Part shown: positions 33,552-42,038 of the stretch, in pieces
Position numbering within the stretch: the first letter of the stretch is position 1
Layout: each line of letters starts with the position of its first letter
Assembly: GCF_017676365.1 (NCBI RefSeq)
Contig: NZ_JADKMA010000018.1
Location: forward strand, 1-59,084
Direction of reading: 5' to 3'
Length of the DNA: 59,084 nucleotides
Source of the DNA: Streptomyces oryzae
GTDB lineage: Bacteria; Actinomycetota; Actinomycetes; Streptomycetales; Streptomycetaceae
The notes under the pieces: generated by a model
Told to the model about the DNA's origin: nothing
Databases searched by the model: none
Seen by the model: only the letters and a program-made list of their open reading frames with translations
Translations under genes and position numbers: made by a program

Positions 33552-34030
33552 CGGCCGGGCGGCGCGACTTCCTCGAAGCCCTGCCCCCGGTGCACCGCGG
33601 CTGGCTGCTCGGCTTCGCGCACGAGGTCACCCTGCCGGCGGAGACCCGGATCTTCGGCGAGGACGACGTCGCCGACCGGTTCTGGGTCCTGCGCAGCGGC
33701 CTGGTCGCGCTGGATGTGCACATCCCCGGACGCGGTCCTGTGGTTGTGGAGACCGTCGCGGACGGTGAACTGCTGGGCTGGTCCTGGCTCTTCGAGCCGT
33801 ACCGCTGGCACCTGGGGGCCCGCACCCGCAGTGCGGTGCACGCCTGGGAGTTCGACGCCGCCCGGGTACGCGCGGCGATGGAGGACCAGCCGGCCGCCGG
33901 TCTCGCGCTCTTCCGCACCATCGCCGACCAGGTGATCGGAGAGCGACTGCGCTCTGCCCGTACCCGACTGCTGGACCTGTACGGAAACGACAAGAGCCAC
34001 GAATCCGGCGTCCGGGGCGCGGTCGGATGA
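33548..34030 (+). CDS. Stand-alone cyclic-nucleotide-binding-type protein inside the hydrogenase operon
   Basis: This 160-residue protein consists of one cNMP-binding (Crp-type) beta-barrel: VTLPAETRIFGEDDVADRFW, RSGLVALDVHIPGRGPVVV, then VADGELLGWSWLFEPYRWHLGA. The C helix (LFRTIADQVIGERLRSARTRLLDLYG) follows. There is no helix-turn-helix after it, so it is not a usual transcription factor. The phosphate-binding Arg cassette of true cAMP binders (RxAx) is not clear; LGARTRSAVHA may take its place. It overlaps the genes on both sides by four bases (GTGA, ATGA), suggesting a regulatory or structural partner of the hydrogenase. Confidence 0.85.
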   Translation: MTAGRRDFLEALPPVHRGWLLGFAHEVTLPAETRIFGEDDVADRFWVLRSGLVALDVHIPGRGPVVVETVADGELLGWSWLFEPYRWHLGARTRSAVHAWEFDAARVRAAMEDQPAAGLALFRTIADQVIGERLRSARTRLLDLYGNDKSHESGVRGAVG

Positions 34031-34863
34031 CGGTCCTGGCGCCCGATGCCCGGCCCGCGCTGCCACCGTCGCCCTACCGGGTGGTGGACCGCGGACGCGA
34101 GACCTCCGACACGGCGACGATCGTGCTGGAGCCGGTGCGTTCTGCCTTGCCGCCCTTTTCTCCTGGGCAGTTCGCCATGGTGTTCGGCTTCGGCGTCGGA
34201 GACATCCCGCTGTCGGTGTCCCGTATCGAGGGGGACCGGCTGACCCACACCGTGCGCTCCGTCGGCGCGATCTCCACCAGGCTGGCGAGCCTGGAGCCCG
34301 GCGCCCCGGTCGGTGTGCGCGGCCCCTTCGGCACGGGCTGGGACCTGTCCGCCGCGGCCGGTCTCGACCTGCTGATCGTCGCGGGGGGCCTCGGCCTGGC
34401 CCCGCTGCGTACGCTGATCACCGCGGCGCTCAGGGCACCGGAGCGGTACGGGCGGCTGAACGTCCTGGTCGGCGCACGGAGCCCCGGCGACCTGCTCTAC
34501 GCGGGCCAGCCGGAACGGTGGCGGAACGCCGGCGCTCGCGTCCTGGTCACCGTGGACCGGCCCGACGACACATGGCGCGGCGACGTAGGAGTGGTGACCG
34601 GGCTGCTCAACCGGGCCGGCTTCGACCCCGACCGGACGGTGGCGTTCCTGTGCGGTCCGGAGGTGATGATGCGCGCCACCGCTCGTGATCTGGCGCGCCG
34701 GGGCATCGCGCCCGACCGGATCCAGCTCTCCCTGGAGCGCACCATGCACTGCGGCACCGGACACTGCGGCCACTGCCAGCTCGGCCCTCTGCTGCTGTGC
34801 AGGGACGGACCGGTGGTTCGCTGGGATCGCGCCGAACCGCTGCTCGCCGTAAGGGAGTTGTGA
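34027..34863 (+). CDS. hyhG: [NiFe]-hydrogenase gamma subunit (FAD/NAD(P), [2Fe-2S])
   Basis: This 278-residue flavoprotein is of the dihydroorotate-dehydrogenase-electron-transfer type. FAD site: [17 protein letters not shown](P)-binding site: [31 protein letters not shown] follows, and near the C terminus a [2Fe-2S] motif [12 protein letters not shown]...LLCRDGP. It exchanges electrons between NAD(P)H and the iron-sulfur chain. It overlaps the cNMP-type gene, and one base separates it from the small subunit. Confidence 0.93.
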   Translation: MTVLAPDARPALPPSPYRVVDRGRETSDTATIVLEPVRSALPPFSPGQFAMVFGFGVGDIPLSVSRIEGDRLTHTVRSVGAISTRLASLEPGAPVGVRGPFGTGWDLSAAAGLDLLIVAGGLGLAPLRTLITAALRAPERYGRLNVLVGARSPGDLLYAGQPERWRNAGARVLVTVDRPDDTWRGDVGVVTGLLNRAGFDPDRTVAFLCGPEVMMRATARDLARRGIAPDRIQLSLERTMHCGTGHCGHCQLGPLLLCRDGPVVRWDRAEPLLAVREL

Positions 34864-34864
34864 G

Positions 34865-35659
34865 ATGAGCGACGAGGAGCCGGAGGACGCGCGGCCCCGG
34901 CTGGCGGTCTGGAAGTTCGCCTCCTGCGACGGCTGCCAGCTGACGCTGCTCGACTGCGAGGACGACCTGCTGGCGCTGTCGGGGAAGGTGGAGGTGGCGT
35001 TCTTCCACGAAGCCGTCACCGCGCCGGACGAAGGCACGTACGACGTGTCGTTGGTCGACGGCTCGATCACCACCCCCGAGGACGCCGAACGGGTGCAGCA
35101 CGTGCGCGCGGTCTCCCGGCGTCTGGTGACCCTCGGCGCGTGCGCGACGGCGGGCGGCATCCAGGCACTGCGCAACTACGCGGACGTGGCCGAGTTCCGC
35201 GCGGCCGTCTACGCCCGCGACGAATACATCGACACCCTCGCCACCTCCACCCCGATCAGCGCCCATGTGCCGGTCGACTTCGAGCTGCGCGGCTGCCCGA
35301 TCGACCGCGGGCAGCTGCTGGAGGTCATCACCGCCTACCTCGCGGGGCGCACCCCTGACACTCCCGCGCACAGCGTGTGCTTCGAGTGCAAACGGCGCGG
35401 CACCCCCTGCATCGTCGTCGCCCGCGGCATCCCCTGCCTGGGGCCGGTCACGCACGCCGGGTGCGGGGCGCTGTGCCCTGCCTACGGACGCGGCTGCTAC
35501 GGCTGCTTCGGCCCTTCGTACTCCACCAAATTCCCCGCCTTCATCCCGCTGCTGCGCCGCGACGGCATGACGACCCTGGACATCGTGCGCGTACTGCGCA
35601 CCTTCAACACGGCCGCACCGGAGTTCGACGCCGCATCACGGCAGGAGGAACTCGGATGA
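34865..35659 (+). CDS. hyhS: [NiFe]-hydrogenase small (delta) subunit
   Basis: This 264-residue electron-transfer subunit is of the NADH:quinone oxidoreductase 20-kDa type. The proximal cluster ligands start with [15 protein letters not shown] and continue in LGACATAGG and RGCPIDRG. A Cys-rich C-terminal part ([35 protein letters not shown]) could hold further [4Fe-4S] clusters, as in group 3 enzymes. It pairs with the large subunit; its stop overlaps that start (ATGA). No Tat signal is present, so the complex is cytoplasmic. Confidence 0.94.
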   Translation: MSDEEPEDARPRLAVWKFASCDGCQLTLLDCEDDLLALSGKVEVAFFHEAVTAPDEGTYDVSLVDGSITTPEDAERVQHVRAVSRRLVTLGACATAGGIQALRNYADVAEFRAAVYARDEYIDTLATSTPISAHVPVDFELRGCPIDRGQLLEVITAYLAGRTPDTPAHSVCFECKRRGTPCIVVARGIPCLGPVTHAGCGALCPAYGRGCYGCFGPSYSTKFPAFIPLLRRDGMTTLDIVRVLRTFNTAAPEFDAASRQEELG

Positions 35660-37002
35660 GCGCGGACACCGAAAGAGAACTTCCCCTGGGCGCGCTCACC
35701 CGCGTCGAGGGGCAGGGCACCCTGCGGCTGCGGCTGCGCGGCGACCGGATCGTGGACAGCAGACTGTCCGTCTACGAACCGCCGCGCTTCTTCGAGGCAT
35801 TCCTGCGCGGACGCTCCTACACCGAACCGCCCGACATCACCTCCCGGGTGTGCGGCATCTGTCCGGTCGCCTACCAGATGAGCGCCTGCCGCGCGCTGGA
35901 GGACGCCTGCGGCGTCACCGTCGGCGGACAGCTGGCGGCCCTGCGCAGACTGCTTTACTGCGGGGAGTGGATCGAGAGCCAGACCCTGCACATCTACCTG
36001 CTGCACGCGCCCGATTTCTTCGGCTGCTCCGACATCGTCGAACTCGCCCGGCTCAGCACGGCGGACGTCGAGCGCGGCCTGCGCCTCAAGCAGGCGGGCA
36101 ACGCCATCGTCGAGCTGCTCGGCGGACGCTCCATCCACCCGGTCAACGTCCGCCTCGGCGGCTTCCACCGCGTGCCAGCGCGCACCGAGCTCCGCCCCCT
36201 GCGGGAGCGCCTGCGCCGCGCCCGGGACGACGCGGAGGCGACGGTGCGATGGGTGGCCGGCTTCGACTTCCCCGACGCCACCAGCGACCACGACTTCTTC
36301 GCTCTCGCCGAACCCGGCACATACGCCATCGAGTCCGGCACCCCCACTGTGCTGCCCGCACCCGGCGCGGAAACGCAGGCCCCGCGCACCTTCCCGCTGA
36401 GCGCCTTCAGCGAGCATGTCGTCGAGCACCAGGTGCCCTACTCCACAGCCCTTCAGGCCCGGCTGGACGGGCGCCGCCACCTGGCGGGCTCACTCGCCCG
36501 CTTCGCCATCAGCGGCCGCTGGCTGCCACCCGAGATCCGCGAACTGGCGCGCGAGGCGGCGCTCGGCGACCCGGCTGGGGGAGCGGTGTGCCGCAACCCC
36601 TTCCGGAGCATCGTGGTGCGCGCCCTCGAAGTGCTCTACGCGGTCCAGGAAGCGCTCCGCGTCATCGACGAGTACGAACCACCGCCCGCATCCCACGTCG
36701 ACGTCCCCGCTCGTGCGGGCACCGGCCACGGCGCCACCGAAGCGCCACGCGGCCTGCTCTACCACCGCTACACCCTCGACGCCGACGGCACCGTCACCGA
36801 CGCCGTGCTCGTCCCTCCCACGTCCCAGAACCAGGGCGCGATCGAAGAGGACGTACGGCGCGTGCTGGAAGCGCGTCTCACGGCCGGCCGTGCTTCCGAC
36901 GAAGAGCTCGCCGCCCTGAGCGAGCGCGCTGTCCGCAACCACGACCCCTGCATCTCCTGCTCCGCCCACTTCCTGCGCCTCTCGGTGACGCGCGAGGAGT
37001 GA
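35656..37002 (+). CDS. hyhL: [NiFe]-hydrogenase large (alpha) subunit
   Basis: This 448-residue catalytic subunit holds the Ni-Fe centre. The four cysteine ligands are in RVCGIC (C66, C69) and DPCISC (C432, C435). After H438 follow ten residues ([10 protein letters not shown]), the tail expected to be cut off by the divergent maturation protease. Other signatures are [10 protein letters not shown] at the N terminus and [15 protein letters not shown]. Motif forms, subunit set and lack of a signal peptide fit group 3b bidirectional NADP-linked hydrogenases. No hypA-F cofactor genes are in this window. A weak hairpin (about 37020-37058) follows the gene. Confidence 0.95.
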   Translation: MSADTERELPLGALTRVEGQGTLRLRLRGDRIVDSRLSVYEPPRFFEAFLRGRSYTEPPDITSRVCGICPVAYQMSACRALEDACGVTVGGQLAALRRLLYCGEWIESQTLHIYLLHAPDFFGCSDIVELARLSTADVERGLRLKQAGNAIVELLGGRSIHPVNVRLGGFHRVPARTELRPLRERLRRARDDAEATVRWVAGFDFPDATSDHDFFALAEPGTYAIESGTPTVLPAPGAETQAPRTFPLSAFSEHVVEHQVPYSTALQARLDGRRHLAGSLARFAISGRWLPPEIRELAREAALGDPAGGAVCRNPFRSIVVRALEVLYAVQEALRVIDEYEPPPASHVDVPARAGTGHGATEAPRGLLYHRYTLDADGTVTDAVLVPPTSQNQGAIEEDVRRVLEARLTAGRASDEELAALSERAVRNHDPCISCSAHFLRLSVTREE

Positions 37003-37137
37003 TTGTGCGGTGTCACGCAGTAGGGGAGTGCGCCCTCCAGTTGTGAAGGCGCCCCCTTTCGCGCGGTTCTCACCCGCTACGGCCGGCTGTTTATCTGAAC
37101 GTGCGGTTCCCCAGACCGACCGATGGAGCGCACGCCC

Positions 37138-38193
37138 ATGAGCACGTCCACGAACGCCGCCGCGTTCTCGCCGCCCGGCCCGCCCAACCTGGTCCGCTCG
37201 TTACGAGCCCGGCGCAGCGGAGCGATCCCCGGGCTGAGGTACCGGCCGGCCGCGCCCGCCGACCCGGAGAAGGTCGCGGAGATCGACCGGAGGCTGGAGG
37301 CGTGGGCTCGTCAGCTGGACCTCTTTCCTTCCGAGTGGAACGGCGACTTCACCCGGTTCCAGTTCGGCCGGGCCGTGGTCCTGCAGCATCCGGCGGCGGC
37401 CGACCTGGAACGCCTCACCGTCGCAGGCAAGCTGCTGCTGGCCGAGAACCTGGTCGACAGCTGTTACTGCGAGGAGGACGAGGGCAGAGGGGGAGCGCGA
37501 CGCGGCCTGGGCGGCAGGCTGGTCGTCGCGCAGTCGGCCCTCGACCCCTTCCACGGGCCGGCGCAGCTGGAAGCGGAATGGCGCTGCGGTGTGCAGGCCG
37601 ACGGCCCGCTGCGCGCCTACCACTGGGCCCTGAAGGACTACGCAGCCCTCGCCACCCCCAGCCAGACCGACCGGTTCGTGCACGACATGGCCCGACTGCA
37701 CCTGGGCTACCTCGCCGAGGCGTCCTGGGCGGAGGCGCGGCACATGCCACACATCTGGGAGTACCTGGTGATGCGGCAGTTCAACAACTTCCGGCCCTGC
37801 CTGTCCATCGTCGACGCCGTCGACGGCTATGAACTGCCCGAAGCGGTCTACGCCCGGCCCGAGATCCAGCGCATCACCGCCCTGGCCTGTAACGCCACCA
37901 CGATCGTCAACGACCTGTACTCCTTCACCAAGGAACTGGCCAGCGATCCCGACCATCTGAACCTGCCCCAAGTGGTCGCCGGGAACGACCAGTGCGGCCT
38001 CAGGAGCGCCTATCTCAAGAGCGTCGAGATCCACAACGAGATCATGGAAGCGTTCGAGACGGAGTCCGCGGTGCTGTCGGCCACCTCACCACTGGTCGAG
38101 CGCTACGCCCGAAGCCTGGACGACTGGGTTTCCGGCAACCACGAGTGGCACGCCACCAACACCGACCGCTACCACCTGCCCGACTACTGGTGA
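37138..38193 (+). CDS. 2-methylisoborneol synthase-like terpene cyclase
   Basis: This 351-residue class I terpene synthase is predicted to cyclise 2-methyl-geranyl diphosphate to 2-methylisoborneol or a relative. The WEYLVMRQFNNFRPCL region, GYELPEAVYARPEIQRIT, and NDLYSFTKE (metal-binding NSE triad) are characteristic. The terminal GNHEWHATNTDRYHLPDYW is also typical. The Asp-rich motif reads VDSCYCEED, where the usual form is DDxYCED; the second Asp is Ser. It lacks the long Pro-rich N-terminal extension of many homologues. ATG 37138 has GGAG upstream. The downstream methyltransferase gene confirms the family. Confidence 0.85.
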   Translation: MSTSTNAAAFSPPGPPNLVRSLRARRSGAIPGLRYRPAAPADPEKVAEIDRRLEAWARQLDLFPSEWNGDFTRFQFGRAVVLQHPAAADLERLTVAGKLLLAENLVDSCYCEEDEGRGGARRGLGGRLVVAQSALDPFHGPAQLEAEWRCGVQADGPLRAYHWALKDYAALATPSQTDRFVHDMARLHLGYLAEASWAEARHMPHIWEYLVMRQFNNFRPCLSIVDAVDGYELPEAVYARPEIQRITALACNATTIVNDLYSFTKELASDPDHLNLPQVVAGNDQCGLRSAYLKSVEIHNEIMEAFETESAVLSATSPLVERYARSLDDWVSGNHEWHATNTDRYHLPDYW

Positions 38194-38237
38194 GCACTGT
38201 TCCGGGCCGACTGGGCCCGCCGCACCGATCGCACAGC

Positions 38238-39136
38238 ATGCACCACAGCAAGGAGTCACTGTTGACCACCGCTCACCCCGGCACCAAGGCCGCACCGGTT
38301 CCGACCCAGTCCACGTACCAGAACCGCGTCGCGGACTATTGGAACGCCGAGGAGAACCCGGTCAACCTCGAGCTCGGCAAGGTCGATGACGTCTACCACC
38401 ACCACTACGGCGTCGGCGACGCCGACTGGTCGGTACTGGACGAGACGGATCCGGAACGGCGCCGCGAACGGATCACCCGTGAACTGCACCGGCTCGAACA
38501 GGCCCAGGCCGAATTACTCGCCTCCCACCTCGGACCCCTCACCTGGGAAGACCGGGTCTTCGACGCCGGATGCGGACGTGGCGGCGGCAGCCTGGTCGCG
38601 CACCTGCGGTACGGCTGCCACGCCGACGGTGTCACCATCTCGGCCAAGCAGGCGGAGTTCGCCAACGCACAGGCCCGCAAGCGCGGCGTGGACGACAAGG
38701 TGCGCTACCACCACCGCAACATGCTCGACACCGGCCTGCCCTCGGGCGCGTACGCGGCATCCTGGAACAACGAGTCCACCATGTACGTGGAACTGGACCT
38801 GCTGTTCGCCGAACACGCCCGGCTGTTGCGCCGCGGCGGACGCTACGTCGCCATCACCGGCTGCTACAACGACACCTACGGGCGCGCCTCCCGTGAGGTC
38901 TCCCTGATCAACGCCCACTACATCTGCGACATCCATCCGCGGTCGGCCTACTTCCGTGCCATGGCCCGGAACCGGCTGGTCCCGTTCACGTCGAGAACCT
39001 GACCGACGCCACGATCCCCTACTGGGAGCTGCGAAAAAAGGCCGACCACCTGGTCACCGGCATCGAGGAGACGTTCCTGGACGCCTACCGCAACGGCAGT
39101 TTTCAGTATCTGCTGATCGCAGCCGACCGCGTCTGA
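38238..39136 (+). pseudogene. Geranyl diphosphate 2-C-methyltransferase, frameshifted near its 3' end
   Basis: The SAM-dependent enzyme adds a methyl group at C2 of geranyl diphosphate to supply the terpene synthase before it. The frame from 38238 (or TTG 38262, which has AAGGAG) shows YWNAEENPVNLELG, the SAM motif VFDAGCGRGGGS and ASWNNESTMYVELD. It runs to NRLVP and then stops at 39000-39002. In the -1 frame from about 38984 the expected end continues as VHVENLTDATIPYWELRKK ... NGSFQYLLIAADRV with a stop at 39136. One base (probably a C in a run at 38981-38983) is missing. It is either a real inactivating mutation or a sequencing error; without it the protein would be about 290-300 residues. 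Confidence 0.88.
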
Positions 39137-39149
39137 CCAGCAATCCGGC

Positions 39150-39180
39150 GGCCGCAGCAGCCGAGTTGGCTGCTGCGGCC
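39150..39180. terminator. Strong hairpin between convergent genes
   Basis: GGCCGCAGCAGCC and GGCTGCTGCGGCC form a perfect 13-base stem with a five-base loop. It sits between the ends of the methyltransferase and the leftward metallopeptidase genes, so it can terminate both. Confidence 0.75.
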
Positions 39181-39216
39181 TTCACACGGACACGGGCCGG
39201 GGTGCTCCCGGGGCCG

Positions 39217-41322
39217 CTAGAACGTGAGCTTGAAACTGTTGATGTAGCCGGTGTCGGCCGGCCCCCTGTCCTGGACCCGCAACTGCCAGACACCGTTGGC
39301 GTTCTCCGCCGAGGCGTCCACCGTGTAGGTGGTGTCGATGTTCGGCGTCGGGTCGGCCGCCACGCTGTGCAGCCGGTAGGACCTGCCGCTCGGGCCGATC
39401 AGGTCGATCTGCAGATCACCGCTGTAGGTGTGCACGATGTTGACGCCCACCTTCAGGCTGGTGGGGGCCCGCCCGGTCAGCCCGCTGGTGGTGATCTCGG
39501 AGGTGACCGCAGGGCCGGGGTAGTCCGGGATGGCGACGTCGGTGTCGTTGGTGAACGTCTTGCCGTCCCCAGGGTCACCGCCGCCGGAGCGGGCGCCGAC
39601 GGCCACGCCGGCCCACGCGTCCGCGACCGCCTTGTACTCGGTGCTGCTGGTGCCGTACAGCTCACCCGCCACCGCGAGCGTCCCGGTGCGTGCCGAGGCG
39701 TAGTTGGTGGTGGAGGTGAACTTGGTGGTCAGCGCCTTGTACCAGATGAGCGCCGCCTTGTCGCGGCCGATACCGGTGACGGGGAGGCCGTCGGCGGTGG
39801 GCGAGTTGTAGCTGACGCCGTTGATGACCTTGGCGCCGCTGCCCTCGCTCAGCAGATAGAACCAGTGGTTGGCAGGGCCCGACGAGTAGTGCACGTCGAT
39901 GTTGCCGATGCCCGCGTACCAGTTGTCCTTGGAGGCACCGTCCCTGCTGGGCTTGTCCTGGTAGCGCAGCGGGGTGCCGTTGCCGTTGATGTCGATCTTC
40001 TCGCCGATGAGGTAGTCACCCACATCGGTGGAGTTGCCGGAGTGGAACTCGACTGCCGTGGCGAAGATGTCGGACGTCGCCTCGTTCAGACCGCCGGACT
40101 CGCCGCTGTAGATGAGACCCGCGGTGGCCGAGGTGACGCCGTGTGTCATCTCATGGCCCGCGACGTCGAGCGAGGTCAGCGGCTTGCTGTTGCCCGAGCC
40201 GTCGCCGTAGGTCATACAGAAGCAGCTGTCGCTCCAGAAGGCGTTGACGTAGTTGTTGCCGTAGTGGACCCGGGAGTAGGCGCCCCGGCCGTCGCCGCGG
40301 ATTCCGGAACGGCCGTAGACCTCCTTGTAGTAGTCCCAGGTCTCGGCCGCACCGTAGTGCGCGTCGGCGCCGGCGGTCGCGGCGTTGGACGGGCTGCCGT
40401 TGCCCCAGGTGTCGGAGGACTGGGAGAAGAGGGAGCCGGTGCCCGACGTCCCGTGGTTGAGGTTGTAGGTCTTGTGGCCGCCGCGGTCGTTGTCGGTCAG
40501 CGTGTAGTTCGAGCCCGACTGGGCGGTGCTCAGGGTGACCTGGCCGCTGTACTGGGTGTTGCCGATCCCGTTCTCGATGGCCTGCCACTGGTAGAGCTTC
40601 TTGCCGGAGCGGGCGTCGGTGACGACGTGCAGCTCGTTCGGCGTGCCGTCGTCCTGGAGGCCGCCGACCACCGTCTCGTACGCGAGGACGGGCTTGCCCT
40701 TGGCCAGCCAGACGACCTTGCGGGGTGCCCGGTCGGCGTCGGTCTTCTTCGACCCCGCGGCGTCTGCGGCCTTGAGGGCCTGCCGCTCCGCCGTGGCGGG
40801 ACGCACGCTCGCCTTGGCGGGGACGTTCTTCAGCGCGTGCTTCGAGGCGCGGAGGACTTCCTTGGTGCTGCCCTGCTTCGAGGTCTCGACGACGAGGTCA
40901 CCGCCGAGGACGGGCAACCCGTCGTAGGTGCGTTCGTAGCGGGTGTGCACGGTGCCGTCGCGGTCCTTGAGCACATCGCGGACGACCAGCTTCTCCTTGG
41001 CGCCGAGGCCCAGCTTTTCAGCGGTGGCGGCCTTCTTGCTGTCGGCCTTGCGCAGGAGTTCGGCGCGCTGTGCGGGCGAGAGCTTGGCGGGCAGGGCTCC
41101 CGTGTCGGCGCCCTTGGCGGCCTTGGCCGCGGCCGTCCCGGCGGTGGCGCGGCCCTGGTCGTCGGCCGCGGCCGGGCCCGTCTGCACGGCTATCGAGAGC
41201 AGGGCGGCGACGGCGCCGAGCGCGATGCCGGCGGACGCCTTGGGGCGGACGAGACGCCCGGGGCGACGTCTGTGGGGTCTGTGGGAGTTGGTGGAGCCTC
41301 TGTGGGAGGTGGATCTTCGCAT
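39217..41322 (-). CDS. Secreted M4 (thermolysin-family) metallopeptidase with P domain
   Basis: This 701-residue exported pre-pro-enzyme has an Arg-rich n-region and hydrophobic signal core (GIALGAVAALLSIAV). An FTP/PepSY-type propeptide follows (about residues 75-230; DGTVHTRYERTYDGLPVLGG). The M4 catalytic domain has HEMTH (H390, E391, H394) and the third zinc ligand E414 in GGLNEATSD. The C terminus (about 590-701) is a proprotein-convertase P domain (VNIVHTYSGDLQIDLIGPSG). The ATG at 41322 has AAGGAG. It would be a self-processing neutral protease secreted during growth on protein. Confidence 0.95.
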   Translation of the reverse strand: MRRSTSHRGSTNSHRPHRRRPGRLVRPKASAGIALGAVAALLSIAVQTGPAAADDQGRATAGTAAAKAAKGADTGALPAKLSPAQRAELLRKADSKKAATAEKLGLGAKEKLVVRDVLKDRDGTVHTRYERTYDGLPVLGGDLVVETSKQGSTKEVLRASKHALKNVPAKASVRPATAERQALKAADAAGSKKTDADRAPRKVVWLAKGKPVLAYETVVGGLQDDGTPNELHVVTDARSGKKLYQWQAIENGIGNTQYSGQVTLSTAQSGSNYTLTDNDRGGHKTYNLNHGTSGTGSLFSQSSDTWGNGSPSNAATAGADAHYGAAETWDYYKEVYGRSGIRGDGRGAYSRVHYGNNYVNAFWSDSCFCMTYGDGSGNSKPLTSLDVAGHEMTHGVTSATAGLIYSGESGGLNEATSDIFATAVEFHSGNSTDVGDYLIGEKIDINGNGTPLRYQDKPSRDGASKDNWYAGIGNIDVHYSSGPANHWFYLLSEGSGAKVINGVSYNSPTADGLPVTGIGRDKAALIWYKALTTKFTSTTNYASARTGTLAVAGELYGTSSTEYKAVADAWAGVAVGARSGGGDPGDGKTFTNDTDVAIPDYPGPAVTSEITTSGLTGRAPTSLKVGVNIVHTYSGDLQIDLIGPSGRSYRLHSVAADPTPNIDTTYTVDASAENANGVWQLRVQDRGPADTGYINSFKLTF

Positions 41323-41723
41323 TGCTGACTCCTTCTGCGGGCCGCAGGGTTGCGCGGCCAGGGAGACCGGGCGGCGGATGACCGTCCGGGCAGATCTCGG
41401 CAGAGCAAGGCAGAGCAAGGCAGAGCGATGGAACTGGTGGAACCAGTGGAACGGGTGGTACTGGCGCGGCGGGACGGAGACCGTCCGAAGCCGCGTGAAG
41501 GAACAGCCGCCCGACGTGCGTGGGGTTGCGCGGCGGCCAGTCGCAGAGTGCCATTCCGGCGAGCGTCTGTCAGGAGCGCATCAAGGGTTTGGCCGGAAAC
41601 AGTCCGTTGTCCGTATGGACGCGTTCGCTATCCGGAAAGTTCACTCGCCGGACCATGCCGCACTCCCGTTCAACATCTCCGCGACTGGCAGGAGTTGGCC
41701 GTCCAAGCGGCCCTCAGCCGCGC
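41323..41723. other. 400-base gene-free stretch upstream of the metallopeptidase
   Basis: It holds the promoter of the leftward peptidase gene. Visible structure: three near-copies of the 10-mer CAGAGCAAGG (41401-41427), directly followed by the dyad ACTGGT-GGA-ACCAGT (41433-41447). No gene is convincing on either strand. Confidence 0.45.
41401..41427. repeat. Tandem 10-base repeat
   Basis: CAGAGCAAGG is repeated exactly twice and then partially (CAGAGCGATG) in the leader region of the metallopeptidase gene. Its effect is unknown. Confidence 0.6.
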
Positions 41724-41927
41724 TCAGTCCCGGAACGAACCGTCCGCGCGCCGCGCGTGGTTGGACAGCAGATGTCCGCACTGGGGGCAGTGGCGCCGCA
41801 GCCCTCGCTTGAGGACGTAGCCGATCCCCACGGTGCACAGATACATCAGCCCGACCGCGGTCTTCTGTACCAGCTTCCCCAGCCCCGACTTGGTGCAGGT
41901 CGCGCAGTCACGGCATCCGGTGGCCAT
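41724..41927 (-). CDS. Small Cys-rich membrane-associated protein
   Basis: This 67-residue protein carries two putative metal-binding Cys clusters: GCRDCATCTKSG at the N terminus and RRHCPQCGHLLSNH near the C terminus. A short hydrophobic segment lies between them (AVGLMYLCTVGIGYVL). The ATG at 41927 has GAGGGGGGA upstream. It looks like a zinc-ribbon or rubredoxin-like small protein conserved in Streptomyces; the function is unknown. Confidence 0.7.
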   Translation of the reverse strand: MATGCRDCATCTKSGLGKLVQKTAVGLMYLCTVGIGYVLKRGLRRHCPQCGHLLSNHARRADGSFRD

Positions 41928-42038
41928 CGGTCCCCCCTCGTTTCCGGTTCTGTTCAGCGTCACTGCTGATCAAGACGTGGGGAGGGGCCGGGGAGGGTGC
42001 TCCGGGAACAGCCTGGCGACGGGGCCGGGACGGTGCTG

